6,745 nucleotides of DNA from Thermoleophilia bacterium. Lineage in GTDB: Bacteria > Actinomycetota > Thermoleophilia > Gaiellales > Gaiellaceae. The translations under genes were made by a program, and so were the position numbers. Under the pieces are notes generated by a model that worked only from the letters and a program-made list of their open reading frames with translations, made no database searches and was not told where the DNA came from. How positions within the stretch are numbered: the stretch's first letter is position 1; every line of letters begins with the position of its first letter. The stretch covers positions 1 to 6,745 of the forward strand of contig JAICLM010000114.1 in the NCBI GenBank assembly GCA_025927435.1, in the 5' to 3' direction. Shown in pieces: positions 5,001 through 6,745 of this stretch.

Positions 5001-6745
5001 ATGCCGAAACCCGTCGCCAACGCACCGCACATCGCCTACCGCCCGGGGCTGGACGGCCTGCGGGCGCTCGCGGTGGGAGCCGTCTTCCTCTACCACGCGC
5101 GGATCGACTGGCTTCCGGGCGGCTTCCTCGGGGTCGACCTCTTCTTCGTCCTCAGCGGCTACCTCATCACGTCGCTGCTGCTCGTCGAGTGGGAGGCGCG
5201 GAATCGCATCGATCTCCGCCGCTTCTGGCTACGCCGGGCTCGGCGCCTCCTCCCCGCGCTCGTCGTGGTCGTGCTCGGAGCGCTGATCCTCGCCTCGATC
5301 TTCGCCCGCCAGGACCTCGCGCACACCCGCAGTGACGCGGTCAGCTCGCTCCTCTACTACACGAACTGGCACGAGATCATCGCGAACCACTCGTACTTCA
5401 ACCTGAGGGGCAACCCGTCGTTGCTCCAGCACACGTGGTCGCTCGCGATCGAGGAGCAGTTCTACATCGTCTGGCCGCTGCTGCTCGTGCCCGGGCTGGT
5501 GCTCGTGGGCCGTAAGCGGCTGCCGATGCTCGTCATTGCGGGCATCGCGGCCTCGGCCTCTCTGATGTGGGTCCTGTACGACCAGAGCGATCCCACCCGC
5601 GTCTGGAACGGGACCGACACGCGCGCCTTCCTGCTCCTGATGGGGATCCTGCTCGCGCTGGTCTGGCCGTACATCGAGCGGATGCGGCGCGCGGTGCCGC
5701 TGCTCGAGCTGTTCGGCGTCGCAGCGCTCGTCGGAAGCGTCCTGCTCTTCCGCGGGCTGCACGACTACGACCCGACGCTCTGGCAGGGCGGCGATCTCGC
5801 TGCCGCGTTCTGTTTCGCCGTGCTCATCGCCGCCGTCGCGCACCCCGCGACCGGGCTCGGCCAGGCGCTCGGAGTGGCGCCGCTCCGCTGGATCGGCGAA
5901 AGGAGCTACGGCATCTACCTCTGGCACTGGCCGATCATCGTGCTCGTCGCGGGCGTGAACGGGCGGCCGAGCCCGGGCGTCGTGGTCGGGGAGGCCGCCC
6001 TCGTCGTCGCGGCCGCCGCGCTCTCGTTCCGCTACGTCGAGGAGCCGATCCGGAGGGGGCACCTGCAGCGTTGGCTGGCCCAGTACTCGCGCCGCTTCCG
6101 GCTCGAGGTCGTCGGCGCCGGTGCGCTCGTCCTCGTCGCGGCCTTCGCGATCCTCTTCGTGACGCCGTCCTCGCTGAACCCGGTCGGGCCCTATGTCAAC
6201 GCGCCGCAGGCGAACGCCGGCACGGACCACCCCCACCCGGGCACGACGCCGGTGGTGCAGCCGAGCGTCGACAAGCAGACGAAGCGCGTCGCCCTGCCCA
6301 AGGGCCGGATCCTCGCGCTCGGCGACTCCGTGATGCTCGGCTGCTCCTCGCAGCTGCGAACGGCACTCCACCACCACGTCAAGGTCGACGCGACCGTCGG
6401 CCGCCAGATCGAGGACACGGTCAATGACCTCCAGCGGCTGCGCCGACACCACAAGCTGACGAAGATCGTCGTGATCCAGGTCGGGAACAACGGCCCGCTC
6501 TGGTACCGCGACCTCCTGCGGCTACGGCACGCGCTGCACGGGATCCCGCGCATCGTCGTCGTCAACGTCCGCAACGACACGAGCTGGCAGGACGAGTCGA
6601 ATCACGCGCTCGACAACTGGCTGCACGGCTGGCAGGCAGCGCACCTCGCCGACTGGTACGGCCACTCGACGAGCAAGATGCTCCAGGACGGCACCCATCC
6701 GTGGCCGTACGCCTGCACGATCTACGCGCGCGTGATCGCCAACAC
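5001..6745 (+). CDS. Membrane O-acyltransferase fused to an SGNH domain (OatA/OafA type), 3' end missing
   Basis: A multi-pass membrane enzyme likely to move acetyl groups onto an extracytoplasmic sugar (peptidoglycan, surface polysaccharide or glycolipid). The acyltransferase-3 domain (about 12-355) shows YRPGLDGLRALAV, the FLYHA histidine, GGFLGVDLFFVLSGYLIT, RRFWLRRARRLLPA, HTWSLAIEEQFYIVWP, RSYGIYLWHWPI and the closing YVEEPIRR, across about ten hydrophobic segments. A further membrane segment (about 368-388) and a Pro/Thr/His linker lead to a periplasmic or outside SGNH domain (about 435-581). Its four blocks are visible: GDSV (nucleophile S443), a Gly in DATVGRQ (467), GNN (496-498), and DGTHP (D563, H566). 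The full catalytic set is therefore present. The frame is open through the last base, so only a short C-terminal tail is missing. Start ATG at 5001 is 15 bases after the kinase gene, with a weak GCAGG site. The acceptor sugar cannot be told from sequence. Confidence 0.93.
   Translation, partial: MPKPVANAPHIAYRPGLDGLRALAVGAVFLYHARIDWLPGGFLGVDLFFVLSGYLITSLLLVEWEARNRIDLRRFWLRRARRLLPALVVVVLGALILASIFARQDLAHTRSDAVSSLLYYTNWHEIIANHSYFNLRGNPSLLQHTWSLAIEEQFYIVWPLLLVPGLVLVGRKRLPMLVIAGIAASASLMWVLYDQSDPTRVWNGTDTRAFLLLMGILLALVWPYIERMRRAVPLLELFGVAALVGSVLLFRGLHDYDPTLWQGGDLAAAFCFAVLIAAVAHPATGLGQALGVAPLRWIGERSYGIYLWHWPIIVLVAGVNGRPSPGVVVGEAALVVAAAALSFRYVEEPIRRGHLQRWLAQYSRRFRLEVVGAGALVLVAAFAILFVTPSSLNPVGPYVNAPQANAGTDHPHPGTTPVVQPSVDKQTKRVALPKGRILALGDSVMLGCSSQLRTALHHHVKVDATVGRQIEDTVNDLQRLRRHHKLTKIVVIQVGNNGPLWYRDLLRLRHALHGIPRIVVVNVRNDTSWQDESNHALDNWLHGWQAAHLADWYGHSTSKMLQDGTHPWPYACTIYARVIAN

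Noticed and set aside
5229..6452. 407-codon minus-strand frame over the acyltransferase gene
   Set aside because: Its Asp/Arg/Glu-rich translation has no fold signature and mirrors the plus-strand Val/Leu/Ser codons; the plus frame shows acyltransferase and SGNH motifs throughout.
1..6745. Phage defence, toxin-antitoxin, CRISPR or mobile-element content
   Set aside because: No repeat-spacer pattern, transposase, integrase, nuclease or toxin-like gene was seen; all clear genes are housekeeping, metabolic or envelope functions.

Overview
The window looks like ordinary chromosomal sequence from a GC-rich bacterium. Strong G/C bias at third codon positions, GTG and TTG starts, the thrS-infC order and a small Lys/Ser/Gly-rich protein common in actinobacteria all point to Actinobacteria, possibly a deep lineage such as Thermoleophilia. 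The class-level placement is inference from composition and protein flavour only. There are no transposases, integrases, CRISPR repeats, tRNAs or rRNAs, and no sign of recent transfer.

Left block (1-3353, minus strand), in transcription order: two overlapping GNAT acetyltransferases that resemble the AAC(3)-I and AAC(6') aminoglycoside acetyltransferase folds, then threonyl-tRNA synthetase (thrS), then the 5' part of translation initiation factor IF-3 (infC, TTG start, running off the left edge). thrS-infC matches the start of the classic thrS-infC-rpmI-rplT translation operon. The 154-bp thrS-infC spacer holds three inverted repeats. One is an 18-bp perfect palindrome followed by four U residues on the infC strand, so infC is probably attenuated or partly insulated from thrS. 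A possible 41-residue very acidic protein is encoded antisense in the gap between thrS and the upstream GNAT gene.

Middle block (3369-3915): a 77-residue basic, Ser/Gly-rich protein on the plus strand converges on a cold-shock protein gene on the minus strand. About 110 bp separate them, and with the last codons before it this stretch holds three GC-rich hairpins that probably end transcription from both sides.

Right block (4029-6745, plus strand): a compact glycerate kinase of the GlxK/GarK family, then, 15 bp later, a membrane acyltransferase fused to a C-terminal SGNH esterase-like domain (OatA/OafA type, truncated by the right edge). The two may be co-transcribed, though their functions have no obvious link.

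I do not see a convincing new multi-gene system. The most interesting points are the structured thrS-infC spacer, the antisense acidic mini-ORF whose ATG shares a CATG with a thrS start, the tandem AAC-like acetyltransferases, and the shortened glycerate kinase with altered signature residues.
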